The notes beneath the pieces were generated by a model. It searched no databases. It had not been told where the DNA came from and saw only the letters and a list, made by a program, of their open reading frames with translations. This document shows, piece after piece, positions 62,633 through 64,000 of a stretch of 64,000 bases of DNA; positions within the stretch are counted from its first letter, which is position 1, and the number at the start of each line of letters is the position of its first letter. The stretch is from Mediterranea sp. An20 (GTDB taxonomy: Bacteria > Bacteroidota > Bacteroidia > Bacteroidales > Bacteroidaceae), in assembly GCF_002160055.1 (NCBI RefSeq), contig NZ_NFJV01000016.1, forward strand, positions 24,717 through 88,716, written 5' to 3'. The translations under genes and the position numbers were made by a program.

Positions 62633-63028
62633 TCAATTAGTCATGGGATAATACTTTCCGCCTATCATTGAGAGGTATTGGCGGCGTTGCCGCACTCCGT
62701 CAGGATGCTTGTAGCCCACATGCATCCAGTTGGGTACACCCTGATCGTTTTCTTTTTCGGAAATCAACTGGTCGAAGGCTTTGTCGGCAAGGAATGCGCG
62801 GCAGAAGCGCTTGAACTCCCTCATCTTCCCGTTTGTCGGCACGAGGTCGAAGGCATAGCCGTGGCAGTGCGCCGAGGTGGACGAGCCACCCACCGCCTTG
62901 TTCAGTTCTGGTCCACGGTAGCCGGAAGAGATGATGTGCGCTTCGTGTTCGGCACCGGGCGTGTTGTCGATGCCCCGTGCCTTTGCCGTATCGGAGTTGA
63001 TACATTCCTGTAAGGTAAAATATCTCAT
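62633..63028 (-). CDS. Peptidase M15-like (D-Ala-D-Ala carboxypeptidase fold), internally shortened
   Basis: A 131-aa protein: MRYFTLQECINSDTAKARGIDN at the start, then SSGYRGPELNKAVGGSSTSAH. The zinc ligands are in AHCHGYAFD (H-x6-D) and NWMHVGY. Related phage and transposon endopeptidases have about 30 residues between the N-terminal NTP segment and the SGYR strand; here NTPGAEHEAHIISSGYRG joins them directly, so a helix is missing. The metal site is complete, but folding may be compromised. No signal peptide, as in phage endolysin relatives. Confidence 0.78.
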   Translation of the reverse strand: MRYFTLQECINSDTAKARGIDNTPGAEHEAHIISSGYRGPELNKAVGGSSTSAHCHGYAFDLVPTNGKMREFKRFCRAFLADKAFDQLISEKENDQGVPNWMHVGYKHPDGVRQRRQYLSMIGGKYYPMTN

Positions 63029-63174
63029 ACGTCTTTATATTGTGCCGACAGGTTTCTCCGTCGGCGGATTACACATCAGTTTCTTTGGTACTTCGGCAGG
63101 CCGGAAAACAAGCGTCCCGCCCTTCTCCTGTGGGGAGAGGGGCGGGACGAAATAATGGGAACAATTGATATGGC

Positions 63175-63595
63175 TTATCTTTCAATCCAATTTTCAAGTT
63201 GGATGCCGGTTAAATTCTTAAAGTGTTTCATGTTTTCCGTCACCATGACCATGTCATTTACAACGGCTGTGCATCCTATCAACAAATCAAAATCATCATC
63301 GGCAGGAGTACCAGCTATGCGCAACCGTGCCTTTTCAGAAGCATACAGGTCGATAGCATTGCTTATAGGAAGGATTTTCAAAGCGGACAAAAACTCATCC
63401 AATTGTTCTATCCGCTGCTTCAGGCCTTTTCTGCGACTAAGTTCCGCGCCATATTTCAATTCTGCTTCCGTGATTTCCGAAATATAACAATGTTCAAGCC
63501 CTACCTTATCCAACTTCTTGTCTATGTCATATTTGTCCGCGCAAAAGAAAGACACATATATTCGTATCAAGTAAATATTGCTTCATACTCACCAT
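63175..63595 (-). pseudogene. VapC PIN-domain toxin with a one-base frameshift
   Basis: The start (63595 or 63586) reads MKQYLLDTNICVFLLRGQ and then hits a stop because of one extra A in a CAAA run near 63535. The other frame continues YDIDKKLDKVGLEHCYISEI, ELKYGAELS, then PADDDFDLLIGCTAVVND, and MVTENMKHFKNLTGIQLENW. Without the extra base it would be a normal ~139-aa PIN ribonuclease with all acidic residues. Its start overlaps the antitoxin stop by 7 bp. A sequencing error could mimic this. Confidence 0.82.
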
Positions 63596-63840
63596 GTTAT
63601 CGATTCCTTCTTAAACTTTCGGCTTTCCCTTATTTCCTTAACCATCTCGTCCGCACTTAACTCCGGAAAGTCTTCGTCTTTCCATACGCCATAAAATCGG
63701 CTTGCCGGTATAGAAGCGGATTGGGTTTCCTTCCGTGCTTCTTCTATCAGTTTCTCGCCCAGCCACCGCTTATTGCTTGCACTGAGTGAAAGCCCATGGA
63801 TAAGTGCCAACAGTCCTTCTAATGAAATCGTTGCTTTCAT
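63589..63840 (-). CDS. Antitoxin-like protein of the vapC locus
   Basis: 83 aa: MKATISLEGLLALIHGLSLS at the start, then ASNKRWLGEKLIEEARKET and a C-terminal FPELSADEMVKEIRESRKF. The size, acidic second half and 7-bp overlap with a PIN toxin gene identify it by position as the antitoxin. The N-terminal LSASNKRWLGEKL segment could form a small helix-turn-helix. The start at 63840 is preferred; the upstream extension to 63879 adds no family sequence. Confidence 0.75.
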   Translation of the reverse strand: MKATISLEGLLALIHGLSLSASNKRWLGEKLIEEARKETQSASIPASRFYGVWKDEDFPELSADEMVKEIRESRKFKKESITW

Positions 63841-63879
63841 ACAGTATTCCTCCTTATTATTGAATGTAACACATTGCAA

Positions 63880-63907
63880 AAATAAGAGCCTGTTTAAATT
63901 TTGCTCA
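63880..63907 (+). repeat. Terminal sequence of the IS5-like element
   Basis: AATAAGAGCCTGTTTAAATT followed by TTGCTCAG lies at the 3' end of the transposase gene. The same string, with changes, occurs at 33872-33915 (minus), 50391 and 56941 without any transposase, which makes it the probable terminal inverted repeat. Confidence 0.65.
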
Positions 63908-64000
63908 GTAACATTCTTATCGCCGCCAGTTTCACCATTTCCTCAGCCGAATCGAACGTGAATTCGTAGTTCCGACAGAGCCTTCTATAATTATCGAACC
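63894..64000 (-). pseudogene. IS5-like DDE transposase, C-terminal fragment at the window edge
   Basis: Only the last ~35 codons are inside the window: FDNYRRLCRNYEFTFDSAEE followed by MVKLAAIRMLLSKI and a stop at 63894. FRRLxxxYE and the following EEMVxLAxIRMLL are typical C-terminal segments of IS5-family DDE transposases. Whether the gene is whole outside the window is unknown; the pseudogene label means partial here. Confidence 0.7.

Overview
The window is chromosomal DNA from a Bacteroides-type gut bacterium (Bacteroides/Phocaeicola group). Evidence: promoters of the Bacteroidota form TTTG-N19-21-TAnnTTTG instead of TTGACA/TATAAT; an S16 protein with a long Ala/Glu/Lys tail; a PPi-dependent phosphofructokinase; a serine-type sulfatase with two GH92 mannosidases; a fimbrillin-type lipoprotein; NigD-like and DUF-family lipoproteins. 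No rRNA, tRNA or CRISPR array was found. The species cannot be fixed from this sequence alone.

Layout. 1-10.3 kb: end of a tRNA/rRNA methyltransferase gene, the divergent threonine-to-glycine pair kbl/tdh, a lipoprotein-murB pair, a metallo-hydrolase, a DUF3352-like membrane protein, a DUF1460 hydrolase and an OPT peptide transporter. 10.4-17.2 kb: DUF1573 protein, MATE pump, anaerobic ribonucleotide reductase (nrdD-nrdG), a TlpA-like thioredoxin lipoprotein and rpsP. 17.5-23.5 kb: a secreted small protein, an orphan histidine kinase with two sensor modules, two small overlapping genes, and a NagB-like/PIG-L fusion whose deaminase active site is degenerate. 23.8-33.5 kb: a minus-strand envelope operon (small protein, acyltransferase, nitrilase-type amidase, alpha-2-macroglobulin, PBP1C). 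34.1-39.9 kb: a complete tripartite RND efflux operon. 40.5-50.3 kb: pfp, GH25 lysozyme, DMP19-like protein, NigD-like lipoprotein, Yip1-like protein, smpB, a short metH and an MltF-type transglycosylase. 50.7-56.9 kb: sulfatase plus two GH92 enzymes, probably an operon for sulfated N-glycan. 57-64 kb: an accessory, decaying tract with an IS110-family element, MITE-like hairpins, two toxin-antitoxin loci with broken PIN toxins, a RhuM-family pseudogene, a fimbrillin/beta-helix lipoprotein, a shortened M15 peptidase, and the end of an IS5-like transposase gene.

The most unusual signals are non-coding. A family of imperfect 22-bp tandem repeats (core TTGGCAGTATGC) sits in at least five separate intergenic gaps, and two further ~21-22-bp families occur in others. 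The IS110 element has split an older hairpin element, so its empty site can be read directly. Its ~320-nt, hairpin-rich leader lies upstream of the recombinase, as expected for a bridge RNA, and contains 8-nt matches to the reconstructed target. A dispersed ~45-bp repeat resembles the terminal sequence of the IS5-like element at the right edge.
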